A stretch of 64,000 nt of DNA, from assembly GCA_941918925.1 (NCBI GenBank), contig OW799233.1, positions 45,374,275 through 45,438,274 of the forward strand, in the 5' to 3' direction. The notes under the pieces were generated by a model. The model made no database searches and was not told the DNA's origin. It saw nothing but the letters and a program-made list of their open reading frames with translations. Position 1 is the stretch's first letter; every line of letters begins with the position of its first letter. The translations under genes and the position numbers were made by a program. Positions 24,612 to 37,079 of this stretch are shown piece after piece. Origin of the DNA: Phyto melanocephala. Taxonomy: Eukaryota > Arthropoda > Insecta > Diptera > Rhinophoridae.

Positions 24612-25433
24612 AACAAGTAAGAGCGCTATATTCGGCCGTGCCGAATCTTATATACCCTTCACAACGTGTAGTCATGCAATAACAGTGGTTTGTGTCACCA
24701 TTCATCCCATATGAAATACGTACATACATATAAAAAAATACATATATAAAAACGTCCCATTGTAAAATCATAAATTCACGTATGTATGTTAAAAAAACAA
24801 AAAAAAAAAAAAATTTAAAAAAAATTTTAAAAAAATAATTTTAAAAAAATTTAAAAAAAAATTATTATGTATATAATATATATAAAACAAAAAAAAAAAA
24901 AATTAAAAAAAAATAATAATTAAAATATAAATAATATATTAAATAAAAAATAAAAAAAAAAAAAATAAAAAAAAATAAAAAAACATTAAAAAAAAAAATT
25001 TTTAAAAAATTAAAAAAAAATTTTTTGGCTCAGCTGGGATTCGATGCCACGTTTTCTCTAACCAGTATACACGTTTGTATGTATGTATGTTGTTGTAATG
25101 TTGTTTTTGTGAAAAAAAATCGAGGTGGTCATGGGTTTTTGCTCATATCTCAGTTGTTTATGTACCGATGTTTCTGATTTTCAATATCGATCTACTCCCG
25201 AATATTTCTGCTATTTTAATACCTTACCCGGGTCCAACCTATGTCGGGGGGCTTCAAAAAGTTGATTTCAACATACACACGGACAGACGGACAGACTGAC
25301 AGAACTTAATCGACTCCCCTATTCATAAGCTTTCAGAAAATATATACTTCATGGGGTCGGAATGAAAATTGTAGAAATTTCACACGGAATGACAAACCTA
25401 TATATACCCTTTTTCACTGTGTGAAGGGTATAA
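24612..25433 (+). mobile_element. (GTCY)n interspersed element, copy 1
   Basis: A full-length member of a family present in six good copies. It starts AACAAGTAAGAGCGC, then a hairpin (ATTCGGCCGTGCCGAAT), then TATACCCTTCACAACGTG. A variable A/T-only tract spans about 24790-25025. A conserved block from GGCTCAGCTGGGATTC onward follows, then GACGGACAGACGGACAG (the GTCY tract on the other strand), CATAAGCTTTCAGAAAATAT, and a terminal palindrome CTTTTTCACTGTGTGAAGGG leading into TATAA. Both ends share TATACCCTTCAC as inverted repeats. It resembles dipteran mini-me/DINE-type elements, which carry GTCY and AT microsatellites and have been linked to Helentrons; that assignment is inference. Confidence 0.8.
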
Positions 25434-27560
25434 TAAATTTATTAACAGTAAATACATTAGGTTACAACAAAAAAGGTGGACTGAACTACTAAGTAGATTT
25501 ATAAAAATGTTAAACGCACCAGCAACAAAAAGATATGATGATGACGATTACGATGCAATAACTTTGATATACTGATTGCTTTCAATCTTCTTATATAGTT
25601 TTTAGACGATCTAACATGGACCATTTGTCGAAAGGGCTTGAACGCAACTACTAATATGAACGAAATTTGACATCAATATTCTATATTATATTAGAAAAAA
25701 AGTTCAGATTTTAGCAAAACCAAAAAAAAAATCGTTTATATTAATAAAATTATTTGCAGTCTATTTAATCAATTTATATATTTATTTATAAAAAGAATTA
25801 TTTAGTTAATTATTGCTAAGATTATATTGTATTAGAAAAACATTTAAATGGTTTTATGTAAAAGTGATGGTGGGTATTTAAAATTCGTCATGGCCATATA
25901 AATATATCGCTTTTTCTGGTTTTGCTTTTTACATTGACTATTTACGACTACTATTTGCTGGTCATTTCTTTGTTTCTCCTCCCTGTACTTTCCGTCTTAC
26001 TGTTTCAGTTTGGTGCTGTCCAAATTGCATTGTCAGGCATTAATTAATTGACTGCCTCAATGATCACGTAATGTACCAGAAATATTATTAATTTCGATAT
26101 GAATTACAATGTCACTGTTCGTCTGTGTGTGTGTGTGTGTGTCTTTATGTGTTTGTATATATATTCAACATCCACATCCAGCAGCAAATCAGTAATAAAT
26201 TTTCCCCCGTTCAATAGGGACGTCAAAACTTTATTTCCCTTAAGAAACAAGCCAGAAATAGAGAACATTTTTTTATTTGTACTTAATCATATTGAATGAA
26301 TGAAATACATTGATTGTAATGATTTTACTTTTAAGGGAAAATAAATTACATTTGTATATGTGTATTAAGCACAGATTAGTTAACAACTCTGTGCTGCTCT
26401 CACTCAACGCCCACACCTTACTGAAATGTATGTATCTTTAACTTAAATGTATTCCCATACACTATGAATAATATATTTGAAAATGTTCGCTTAACCTTAA
26501 AAACAAGATAATTTTTTACATTTTATGGTTCAATATAAATAGGAGCCTTTAAGGTAATCCTTGCGCTGATTAGCCTTAAATTTGTCCTGTATTTTTTTTT
26601 TTATTTATTAGAGGCAAAATCGATTATAGTGTTGCTGAAGCACATAAAAATAGAATTAAATGGCAGCAGACACAACAAAGAAATTCTGTTGTTATTTGGT
26701 AAGGATAAGGAAGGCAAAGAAAAAGAGCCCAAAGATATGCTACATAATTAAAAGTAATAAATTAAAAAAAAAAGATTAAGGATCCAAAGTCAGTGTACAA
26801 ATTAGATCGAACATTTGTAAAAGCAAAATCTCAATTTATTAACAATCTTGTTTGAATATAAAAATTAATTCTTGCGATAGTTTCTGGCAAAATAAAAGTT
26901 GGCCCATTTAATAAGCAATTTGTATTAAACCTTCAACACATATAGGATTGCCGTGGCAATATAATTTTGCGAATAAGAAAGGGGGCAGTACCACATCTAG
27001 TTTTAAGTAACTATTCTTTATCAACTACTTCTACTAAACAGAACTATTAGAGCTTGAAAAGTGGGCAATGTCATCCCAATATAAAAAATAATATTTTTTA
27101 AATACATGGATTAAACCAATTTTAATTACACTTTGCACACACATAGCGTGCTAGTGACAATATTATCCAATCATTAAAAAATGGGCAGTTGCACGCCTAC
27201 AAATTTTTTTTAACTTTTTATACCAAACTGTTTTTCATTAAACTTTTTATAAATCAATGATTTTACTTAGTTACGCAAAAAACTGAAAAAATTTCATGAC
27301 AATAACTGTGCAAAATCTAGGACCGATGAAATATCAGGGTTACTAAAGCAAAAAAAGTTGACATCGACATCGTACAAAATGTTTATGATGCGTAGAAGAT
27401 TTCAACAGCCGAAATCAACAGACGAAATTTTTTTTTATCGGACGTTGTAGAGGACAGTTTTTATTTATTGTAATTTTCTTTTCTTAATGTTAATTGTCAG
27501 TCGTACCAGAACGTCAAGTTTATTGTCCAGCTTAATTTTTCTTTTCCTTGTCTAATTCTT
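25434..27560. other. intergenic, unassigned
   Basis: No gene recognised. A (TG)n microsatellite lies at 26124-26142. A short exon-like open stretch, 26614-26751, has an acceptor-like tract before it and GTAAGG within it, but no partner exon. The last 200 bases probably contain the left end of the mariner remnant. Confidence 0.4.
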
Positions 27561-27574
27561 TGACAAATTTAACC

Positions 27575-28220
27575 ATGGCGAGGTTCACAATTGAGCAGCG
27601 TATTAAGATTGTTAAAGCCTTTTACGATAATAAGCATTCCAATCAAAATGTAAACAGAAATGAAAAATGACTTTACAAAGAAAATCATCTTGAGGAACGA
27701 TGCACACTTTTACCTCAGTGGATTCGTTAACAAGAAAAATTGGCGCATTTGGGTAAATGAGAATCCAAGAGTGATTGTAAAAAAGCCGATGCATCCACAA
27801 ACAGTAACTCTTTGGTGCGGTTTATGGGCTGGCGGCATTATCGGGACGTACTTATGGAAAAATGGAGTCAGCCAAGCAGGTAGCATAAAATATATTGATA
27901 ACAGATTTCTTGTGAGCAAAAATTTTGTACAGTATGGGGTTTCAACATTATGGTGCCGCAAAATTGGCTCTCTTGAGTGAGAAATTCAATGGCCGTATTA
28001 TCTCACGTTCTGACGCAACGATCGTGTGATTTTACACTGTTGGACTTCTATCTTTGGGGATATTTATAATAAAAAGTGTACGTTAAGCCAAGATCAATTC
28101 AGAAACATAAGAATGAGATAATTCGGCACATTAATGACATTGAAAATAAATTATGTCTCAGTGTAATTGAAAATATAGGCTATCGGACTGAAGTATTCAA
28201 CCGATGCAGTGCAAGCATTT
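27575..28220 (+). pseudogene. Tc1/mariner transposase remnant
   Basis: It starts ATG with a helix-turn-helix opening (MARFTIEQRIKIVKAFY) that stops at 27670. After a deletion and frame change, 27675-27880 encodes DAHFYLSGFVNKKNWRIW, ENPRVIVKKPMHP and TLWCGLWAGGIIG, the region around the first catalytic Asp of DDE transposases; the usual SDE before AHF reads RND here. The rest is frameshifted: a HINDIENKLCLSVIEN block appears near 28125-28180, matching the C-terminal end of this group. The second catalytic Asp region is lost. Inverted ends were not identified. Confidence 0.85.
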
Positions 28221-28289
28221 GACCGATATATGATTTTACACATATTTGTTATAGATTCTTCTATTATAATAAACAATGCAAAGATAAAA

Positions 28290-28450
28290 TCTGCCTGTTC
28301 AACGATGTCGAAATAAAACCCAAGCGAAATTTCATTCGTACAAATACGTTGAAAACAAAAACAAATTCTTAGTTTTTGTTGTTGTTTTCAATATATTTTT
28401 ACGAATGAAATTTCGCTTGGGTTTTCTTTCGACATCGTTGAACAGGCAGA
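28290..28450. repeat. near-perfect 161-bp palindrome
   Basis: The left arm starting TCTGCCTGTTCAACGATGTC is repeated as its reverse complement up to GGCAGA at 28450. Arms are about 78 bp with roughly six mismatches and almost no loop (centre near 28370). It would fold into one long hairpin. It is next to the mariner remnant but outside its recognisable code. Confidence 0.9.
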
Positions 28451-29166
28451 ATAAATTTTTTGTTTTACTTACAATTACGTCGTGCGGTTTGGCTGGACTA
28501 CTCTGTAAAAAAATTAATGGTTCAACAAGATGTTTACAGCTACTACAACATACAAGTTTTACAGTAAGTTCTGAATCAGTTAATTGAAATAACAATGTTG
28601 TTATTTTAGAAGGTGTTGCTACTGTTAATCATGCATACGTATATTACGTACATTATGTCCTTAGATATGTAACAAGCTTTGGTTGATATTTTGAAACTGC
28701 TGTAAATTTAAAAATATGTATCGTTTAATTAACCTACAATATGTCAACACTTTCCCTTTTCACATTCTGTTTAACATTTCACAATAAATCTCTCACATGC
28801 TTAACACCCTTAACATTTATGCAATTCAGTTCGGTTGAAAACCTTTAATTTTCTCTTATTGTATATAAAAGTAAGCTCTGACCTTTATGCATCGTTTAGT
28901 TCGCAGCAAATCCAGCAATATTACATCTATGTATATTATGCTGACATTGACCAGAGACCGAATGAAACTAATCTATGAAATAATAGTAATAATGATTAGA
29001 ATGTAGGAATAAGTTATTGTATGTGTCGGCATATACTTACGTTCAATGGTTGGGAAAATTAACCACTAAACCGAATTATACCAATATATTATCATAAATA
29101 AGTCATACATCATAGAAAACAGTCTTTCTCACACACAGCCAAACATAATCTTACAAATATATTGTA
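28451..29166. other. intergenic, unassigned
   Basis: AT-rich with no gene or repeat recognised. Frames across the palindrome (28332-28595 on either strand) are artefacts of the inverted repeat. Confidence 0.4.
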
Positions 29167-29793
29167 CTAGCCAAACCCGGCGCGCGTTGCTACGCCCCTT
29201 AATGAATCGAAATGTATTCTGAATTTTAATTGAATATCAAGTGCAAAAACCTAAAAATTATAATTTTTTTATGGGCGTGGCATTGCCCACTTTTTAATCG
29301 CAAAATTGTAAAGTCATAACAGCTCAATATGTGTGCAAAGTTTCAGAAGAATCGGACCAGTGCAAGTACCTCAAAATTATAATTGTTTTTATGGGCGTAG
29401 CCCTGCCCACTTTTCTTTTCACGAAATCGTAAAGTCATAAGAGCTCAATATGTGTGCAAAGTTTCAGTATAATCGGTCCAGTGCAAGTACCTCAAAATGA
29501 TACCTGTTTTTTATGGGCGTGGCACTGCCCACTTTTCTAATCACGAAATTATTTAGTCATGGCAGCTCGATATGTGTGCAAAGTTTCAGAAAATTCGGTC
29601 CAGTGCAAGTAGCTAAAACTGATAACTAATTTTTTATGGGCGTGGCCCCGCCCACTTTTTCCACCCATAAACACTCCCTGGTATGTGTACAACAACTTAC
29701 CAAAGTTTGAGCCCGATCGGTTTTACAGTTTCGGAGTCTATAGCTAACACACACACACACACACACACAGAGTTTCACTTTTATATATATAGA
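29167..29793 (-). mobile_element. Helitron family H, copy 1 (627 bp)
   Basis: On the minus strand it starts TCTATATATATAAAAGTGAA (29793) and ends CTAG (29170-29167). The host bases are A before and T after, the Helitron signature. The 3' end has a GC-rich stem (GGGGCGTAGCAACGCGCGCC). The body is about four units of 120-122 bp, each holding a short palindrome around ATGGGCGTGGCATTGCCCAC (29271, 29391, 29513, 29636). A (CA)n run near the 5' end is part of the element. The copy at 41634-42155 ties the family to Helitron helicase code. Confidence 0.85.
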
Positions 29794-30422
29794 TGTAAAT
29801 GTATAGTAAATATTAATAAAAACTTAATCATACTACCCTAAAACGAAGGATAAAATAATGCATACATACATGCCAACAACTACAACATACAAGCATATTA
29901 TAATATTTTGTTAGTTTTTTTTAATACTTTCGTTTTGCTTTTGAAATATGTCAGACTAACTAACAGTCTCTTATACACGCATCCACAAAAACACACACAC
30001 ACACAAAGAAAAAAATGGATGTGGTAATCGTAATCTAAGATCAACAAACTATGATTGAGTTGTATGATTTGGGTAAAAAACATATAATGGTTGCACGTTA
30101 ACATTATTATGTTTAGCTAAATTTTCATGCAATTATTTTTAAATTAATGACTACCAATGAATACAATCTTTAACATTCGCCTGTGATTAGAAGCTAACCA
30201 CCAACTATCAGGTGACATAGCAAAACTATATTTAGAGTGGATCCACAGAAAAGACGCAATACAGGCTGACCATCCCATACCTGAAAAATAACAATTGAGA
30301 CGTGCAACTTAAATTTCAATTGAAACGAAATTGAACATCGACAGAAAGATAGATAATATTGAAAGAAACTTGTTTTCTTTCCCTATGATCCTTGTAGGAG
30401 TTTAAAAAGCAAATGTTTATCT

Positions 30423-31242
30423 TCTATATATATAAAAGTGAAACTCTGTGTGTGTGTGTTAGCTTTGGACTCCGAAACTGTAAAACCGATCGGACTCAAA
30501 CTTTGGGAATTGTTGTACACATTCCTGGGAGTGTTTATGGGTGGCAAAAAGTGGGCAGGGCCACGCCCATAAAAAACTAGTTATCAGTTTTGGCAACTTA
30601 CACTTGACCGATTTTTCTGAAACTTTGCACACATATTGAGCTGTCATAAGTATATAAATCAGTGATTAGAAAAGTGGTCAGGGCTACGCCCATAAAAAAG
30701 TTATAATTTTTAACTACTTCCACTAGATCGATTTTTCTGAATATTTGCACACATATTGAACTGTTATGACTATATAATTTCGTGATTAAAAAAGTGGGTG
30801 GGGACACGACCATAAAAAAGTTATAATTTTGAGGTACTTGAACTTCACCGATTTTTCTGAAACTATGCACAGATATTGAGCTGTTATAACTATACAGTTT
30901 TATAATTATAAAAGTGGGCAGTGCCACGCTCATGACAAAAAGTTATAATTTTTAACTTCTTACACTTGACCGATTTTTCTGAAACTTTGCACACATATAT
31001 TGAACTCTCATGATTATACAATTTCGTGATTAGAAAAGTAGGCAGTGTCACGCCCATAAGAAATAAGTTACCATATTTTTCTGAAACTGTGCACACATTT
31101 TCAGCAGTCATGAAAAAGTGAGTAGTGCCACGCCCATTAAAAAAAGTTATAATATTTAGCTTTTTGCATTTGATATTTAATTAAAATTTAGAATGCATTT
31201 TTATTTATTAAGGGGCGTAGCAAAGCGCGCCGATCTTTCTAG
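30423..31242 (+). mobile_element. Helitron family H, copy 2 (820 bp)
   Basis: Same family as 29167-29793 but on the opposite strand, 0.63 kb away, so the two form a large inverted repeat. It starts TCTATATATATAAAAGTGAA and ends CTAG followed by T; the base before is T rather than A. It holds six units of about 121 bp marked by GTGGGCAGGGCCACGCCCAT variants at 30551, 30673, 30794, 30914, 31036 and 31118. Long minus-strand open frames here come from the repeat unit and are not genes. Confidence 0.83.
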
Positions 31243-31299
31243 TACAATATATAAAATAAATAAATTATTATTTATCCTATTTATTTTAGTTACTTTTTC

Positions 31300-32235
31300 A
31301 TACCCTTCACAATGAGTGTCCATCTTTACGTGTGTATGTTGAAATCAACTTTTTGAAATCCCCCGACATTGCAAAATCCCGTAAAAAGTATGAGAAATAT
31401 TCGGGAGCAGATCGGTATTGTAAAGTAATATAATCGCCCCATAACTTACTGAGATATCAGCCTCTGTTATGTCGCTTATTTTTACGATAAATATTATCTT
31501 ATATTTTTTCATTTTTGACAAATTGGTCACTAATCGGCAAAGTTATAGGCAATAAATATTTAAAAAAATATTTATTTTTTTAAATATATCAAAATTTTTT
31601 AAACTCCTAAATAATTTTTAAACACGCTTAAAATACCAAATTATAATTAATAATTTCAGAACTAATTTTTAAGAAAAACTAACAAATCGGTTTGAAAGCA
31701 ACTGAGATATAAACTCCAGAGTACAACTGCTTCGGCATTTTTCCTAAAATTTACAAACGGAAATCGATATTTTTGTAGTTTTTATACAACAGAGAGAGCC
31801 AACATGAAGATCAAATGAAAGGGCCTGAGAATTCAAATGGCGTTAGCTGTGAAGAAAAAAAATCCAAGAAGGCTTCCTAGATTAATATATCAATTAAATG
31901 GGGTAGTTACAGTTTTGTCACCTTTAAACCCCCACAACATTGGTATCAAATAAAAGCGCTTGCCCAGTGCATTGTTGTAAACTATAAGAAATGTAAAATC
32001 CAAGACGGCGTCAGAAACCAAATGTAGGATCGGGTTTTTTTAACTCCAACAATATGGTTATCAAATGAAAGTGTTTAACTAGTAGAATACAGGTAACTAA
32101 TAAAATTCAAAATTAAAGATGACGATGAAAATAATAAAGAAAATGGCGTATTTCAGGAAAATTTTTTACATTGAAAACTTCTCAATAATAAAAATGTATT
32201 TAACTAGAAGAACGATTGAAATAAAATTATGATTT
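31300..32235 (-). repeat. long degenerate copy of the (GTCY)n repeat family
   Basis: It begins TACCCTTCACAATGAGTG, continues GTTGAAATCAACTTTTTGAA and CGGGAGCAGATCG as in the short copies. It then runs through the ACTAATCGGCAAAGTTATAGG block and the repeated units around ATGAAAGGGC and CAAGACGGCGTC. It shares its order with 22950-24540. Confidence 0.65.
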
Positions 32236-33394
32236 ATAGATACCATGGTTTGATTGCTTTGCAATCATACTGTTGTTTCACTAATCATATAATAGTTATT
32301 TGTTATTTCAAATGGCTTTAAGTAAAATGTTGTTTTTGTAGAGACATCATACAACTTTTGAACATAATAATTTAATAAATCTTATTATTTATAAAGCACA
32401 ACCATCAAAGTTTTCATAAGAAGCAAACATTTAATGGTAACATGTTTATAAATGTTTAGTTATCATGACTGAAAAAGTGATAAAACAAAAAACTGCAGAT
32501 AACCCGACTGATCCTCACACGCAAGTAAAGTATACTCCGTAATGGACTCGAATTAGTCAAAAGACCAGCCAAATCTATGGGGGAATAGGTCATATAACCC
32601 ATCGTAGAATTCTTAAAACTACTCGATGTAGCTCTTACACGACCATTATATGCTTTCTGACAACACGAAATGTAATCGTTAAATTATGATTACTTGTTGT
32701 TTAACTACAAAATCTTGCTTGAAAATGTAGTCCTTGACTACATTACATGGGACCATAATGCAATTAGTCTACAATGGCTCACGCAGTCCATAATAATATC
32801 TGCAGGGATATGCATTCACAAGGATTCTGTGTAACTATTGAATGTGCAAGTATGTATGCGAATGACTAAATAATGCCTTTTTACCTAAACACAACAAACT
32901 CAATGCATCTTGAAGTAAAAATCTTCAATTACATGACTTTGTGTGTTCATGAATATGTACACTCGTGTGTGTTTTGCAGATTAAATGTACATACATAATA
33001 TTTTGTATGTGTATAAGGGGTGTTATACATGTGTAGCTGAATATATGTTACCATTTTGTTTTTGCTTTTGTTTTTTTTTTTTCAAATGCAGATTGTTGCC
33101 AGCTCATTCTGGTAATGGATTATGGTAATTCTCAGCTAATGTAAACTTTTCACTTGTAAACACTCACTCAGACAAACGGACATAAAATTAAACCCACACA
33201 CAATCATACACAGAATATTTCACACACTCAAATGTTAATAAGACATAAGAATAGTGTACGTTGCTACTGCCACTCTAACAACTAGAGAAAGGATGTTGAA
33301 TAAAAGAAAAACATTGGTCGTACTATTTTTATATAGAGCGAAGGAGTGAGACTAGGAAAATCATTAGTTATTATAAATTAATAGTGATTTATTC
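32236..33394. other. intergenic, mostly unassigned
   Basis: The first 60 bases contain TGATTGCTTTGCAATCATAC, also found near 56546. The rest has nothing recognisable. Confidence 0.4.
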
Positions 33395-33600
33395 CTAAAT
33401 ATTTTTAAAGAAATTGGCACCACATACAGTTCTGTACTCTTAAAAGTTGATTTTAACAAACAAACGACCAAACGGACATTGCTTAATCGACTCATAAGCT
33501 TTTAAAAAATATATAACTTATGAGATCAAAACTGAATATTGTAGAAATTGCAAACAGAAAGATAAAATTTTAAATACACTTGGTACCACAGTAAAACTTA
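33395..33600 (+). repeat. fragment of the (GTCY)n family
   Basis: AAAAGTTGATTTTAACAAAC, GACCAAACGGACATTGCTTAATCGACTC (decayed) and CATAAGCTTTTAAAAAATAT match the right half of the full copies. The end motif is lost. Confidence 0.6.
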
Positions 33601-34674
33601 AGAAAACTTTCCTTATATTCTGCTAGACTTTTCACAATCCTTGTTCTTGAGTGGGGGCTATAGTTTTACTGGTGAATAATAAGTAGTAGCTCTTGGATAA
33701 CTTGTTATTGTCATTGTTATTATAATAACAAAAAAAAACACACTAACAACTTCTAGAAAAACATAAAGACATCAGCATGTTGCAAATCCAGTTGTTTGTT
33801 CTATATTTATTCATTCTTCGTTTATTCATCCAACTATTCATTCATTTTTCTTGCACTCATTCATTCATTCATACAGACATTTTGTTTATGCCGCCCGAAA
33901 ACATCAAGAACAAAGACACACATAAAGTCTTACAAAATTACAATATTGTTTTCGTAGTAGTAGTAGTAGACATTTGTTCTCTTTGTGCCACAAAAACAAT
34001 GAATACTAATACCCAAAGAACTAAAGGAAAAACAACAACAACAAAAAAGAAACATAAACTCAACTTTATTAACTTTACAGTGGCACTCCAAGTTCAAAAC
34101 GGGCTGACACATGTAGGCGTTTGAAGTAGTGATGGTGTTGGTCTTGGTGTTTGAGTATTATGGGAAAACTTTCAAAATACAACATGTTGTCTGTGTGCAT
34201 AACTGTTTTTGGTCATATTTAACGTTGTCATGCTCATATGTACAGAACAACTGCAACAAGCGACATGTACCAGGACTAATAAACATACTGCAATAATAAC
34301 GACAACAGCAACAACAACAAAACAGACATGCCTATTTCTGTAGCATGGAGCCAACAACGACAACAACTGTTCGAGTGGGAGGTACATGAAGTATACAAAA
34401 CTAAACACAAATATTAACAGACCAAAAAACATATGTATGTATATGTGTATCTATTTGTGCCTGTATGGATGTAAATATCCTGCAGATAATATTGGGTTAC
34501 GTCCTCCATTGCAACTGAAATGAACTAGTTACAACTTGGTTCCAGATAATGCAGCTACGGACCAAGTCATTTTCAAGCAAGAGTTTGTAGTTAAGCAACA
34601 AGTGTTCGTGTTTTTACGATTGTACAAGTGTTGTCAAACATTTTATAATGTTTGTTTATGTACTCTATCGCGTA
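33601..34674. other. intergenic, unassigned
   Basis: CAA, GTA and CATT-type simple repeats generate short open frames (for example 33777-34124 and 34172-34432) with simple-sequence proteins. No gene is supported. Confidence 0.4.
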
Positions 34675-34686
34675 AAGAGTAGTTCT

Positions 34687-35000
34687 TCTCTGAGGAAACG
34701 ACATGTAGAGCATGCGAGGAAGAGGATGAGACTTTGTTGCACTACCTCTGTCATTGTTCTGCGTTTGGGAATATTATACGCGAAAATTTTTCAGTGAATA
34801 CTAGGAATCAGGAATTACATTGAGGGGACTGGGTTCTTGGACTAGTCCGTTATTTATGTGAAATTATGATTATGGTTTTTGTTTTGGGAATTCCGTTTTC
34901 CATATGGAGCGCACAACATGCCAACTGGGCATAAATGTATACCTGTCATAGGTTTGGGCTTTTAGTGCCCCTCCTTTTCAACCTAACCTAAACCTAACCT
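34687..35000 (+). mobile_element. LINE family X, copy 2 (5'-truncated, 314 bp)
   Basis: Flanked by a 12-bp target duplication, AAGAGTAGTTCT, at 34675-34686 and 35001-35012. It encodes the very end of ORF2: a zinc knuckle CRACEEEDETLLHYLCHC, then the UTR. It ends in CCTAACC repeats. The last 90 bp (from CATATGGAGCGCACAACATG at 34901) are nearly the same as the tail of the SINE at 45752-45974. Confidence 0.9.
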
Positions 35001-35012
35001 AAGAGTAGTTCT

Positions 35013-35858
35013 GAGGCAACTTCAATGAAGTACAAAGCTGAGTTATATGTTCCAGCCCTAAGATATCGCAATGTTAAATTTACTTGTGTGTTTTGAACTA
35101 ATCGCGTTATCTGCAGGATATGTATGTTTGTTTGGCTATATGCGCACGTATTTATGTATGCAAGATTCACAAATAGCTTTACTTGTATGTATTTATCTAT
35201 TGCAGAGACATATTCACACACACATACACACACTATACGTCTTACGCCATGTTTTGTCTTGAACATATTAATATGCGTGTATGTGTATGAGTGTTATATT
35301 GTCTGTTGCTTCCACAATAGATTTGTCAACCATTGTTGCTTATCCGTCTAATCTTAGATATAACTACATATCTGACACATATTAAAATTCAATATTAAAA
35401 TCAAGAACAATTAAGTTAAATAAAAAGCAACAATTTAAAATATTTAAAAAGTTGAATATGAAAAAAGGTTTAATATTTTTTAATAATTGATATTAATGAA
35501 AAAATGCAGTAATAATTCATGTCTTTAGTCTGAAACTGCAGTACAAAACATAATATGCATTTTTTTTAATTTATGTCTAAAGAGCGAAGTATTAAGCACA
35601 ACTGATAGACTTAAGTTATTGACTCCAAACGAAAGACAGAACAAATTGAGCTTAATTTTCTGATTTGAGATCTTTTTCCCTACGTTAAAGAGTGCTTACA
35701 ACAAGACTTGAATGACTGGAATGACCATTTTACTGATTTTGTTTAATAATATATATTTAAAACTCCATATTCGTATAACAAAATCATGTCCAAAAAGACC
35801 GTACCAGAAAGAAAATTCGAAAGGAAGTTTAACTTATTTATGGTGGATATTAAAGTAT
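35013..35858. other. intergenic, unassigned
   Basis: Overlapping frames at 34994-35351 on both strands run through CA/TG-rich sequence and the LINE edge. No gene is recognised. Confidence 0.4.
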
Positions 35859-36389
35859 TATTACAGATTTATTTTTAAATAGCTTAATTTATATTATAAT
35901 TTATTTTAGTTGTTGCAGTTGAAGTTACTGTAGTCTTGTTTGTATTAGTTTATTTAGCTGTTTGTTCGAACATGATATTAAGTTGTTATTATGTGTAGCA
36001 TACTTTTAGGCACTTCTATTATTCATGCATATTACTCAACGTCTTAATTTAAATGTAACAGTTTTCAAATGTACTAGAATGTACATACCAGAACTTTGTC
36101 GAATGTTACCGAACACCACTATGTTACTATAAATAGCCGAACAACACAGCTAACATGATCAGTATTACAATATTGCTTGTAAAGTGTGTATCAAAGTGAG
36201 TTTGATAATAAAAGTGTATCACCATAAGTGTAATAAGTAAAGTGATTTAAAAACAAAATCTGAGAGTATTTAAATAAATAAAGTGCTCTTAAATTTATAA
36301 CTAATTTCAACTGTTTTTGATTGCAATAAATAACTCAAAATTTATTTAAAGGAAGTAAGCCAACGTTTATAAAAGGCATAAACGTAGCA
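35859..36389 (+). mobile_element. solo LTR (531 bp), second copy
   Basis: Homologous to 3752-4275, in reverse. Its ends read TATTACA and CGTAGCA, each one change from the TGTTACA...CGTAACA of copy 1. The flanks GTAT (35855-35858) and GTTT (36390-36393) match at 3 of 4. It has a TATAAATA box at 36128-36135 and AATAAA near 36276, giving U3-R-U5 order along the + strand. No internal region is attached. Confidence 0.8.
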
Positions 36390-37079
36390 GTTTTATAAAT
36401 TGATTTTTTGTTCTCCAGATAACTAACGTATTCATCTAAAGGTTTTTGGTTTAAAAAAAATAAAAACTCGACAACATTCTATCATCATTACCGTAATACT
36501 TTCTTGACAAGAGTTTGTAAATGAATAAACGGTTTATAGCGAACTTTAATTTACTGATATTAGAAGGGTATAAATGAGAACGGGGTACTCCAGGTTAACG
36601 GCCTTAAAAGCAAACCATTGGTCTCCTCCAAACAAATGTCGATATATCATTCTTTAAGATCTGAGTGTTAATGCTGAAGATGTAGTGAAAATTCGCCATC
36701 TAAACACTCAGTCTAAATGGCGGGAAGGCTGGTTACTAAAACAATAAATTGTAAAAAATAATCTCTTCACACATAAACGCAGATAAATGTGTGCAAATAA
36801 CGATAAAAATAGTGAAAAAATAAAAAGCAACAATCAAAGTGGATAATAATTCTTAAGTGCAATTACTTGTAAAGCCTTTGAGCAGCAATAACTTGTAAGA
36901 AAACGCTAAACTACAATATATTATCTACTATTAACGAATGATGGAAATAGAAAAATAACAAGAATTTATTATAGTCCTGCAAAATGGTTTTCTTATTTAT
37001 TATATTATTTAATATACGTAAGAATGTAGGTATGATTTTTTAACATCATCAAAAGACAATGTGTGATATTTAAATACGC
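36390..37079. other. intergenic, unassigned
   Basis: No coding or repeat motif recognised. A slightly less AT-rich stretch at 36580-36740 may be old transposon sequence. Confidence 0.35.

Noticed and set aside
28332..28595. Two long frames on opposite strands
   Set aside because: They lie on the palindrome, which mirrors any open frame. No gene motif is present.
30459..31111. Several overlapping minus-strand open frames of 60-110 codons
   Set aside because: They run through the 121-bp Helitron units, and a unit length near a multiple of three keeps the frame open. The proteins are repeats of one another.
29167..31242. CRISPR-like regular repeats
   Set aside because: Units are directly adjoining 121-bp tandem repeats without variable spacers, and the organism is a eukaryote.
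33777..34432. Frames with Val or Cys runs
   Set aside because: They translate GTA and CAA simple repeats.
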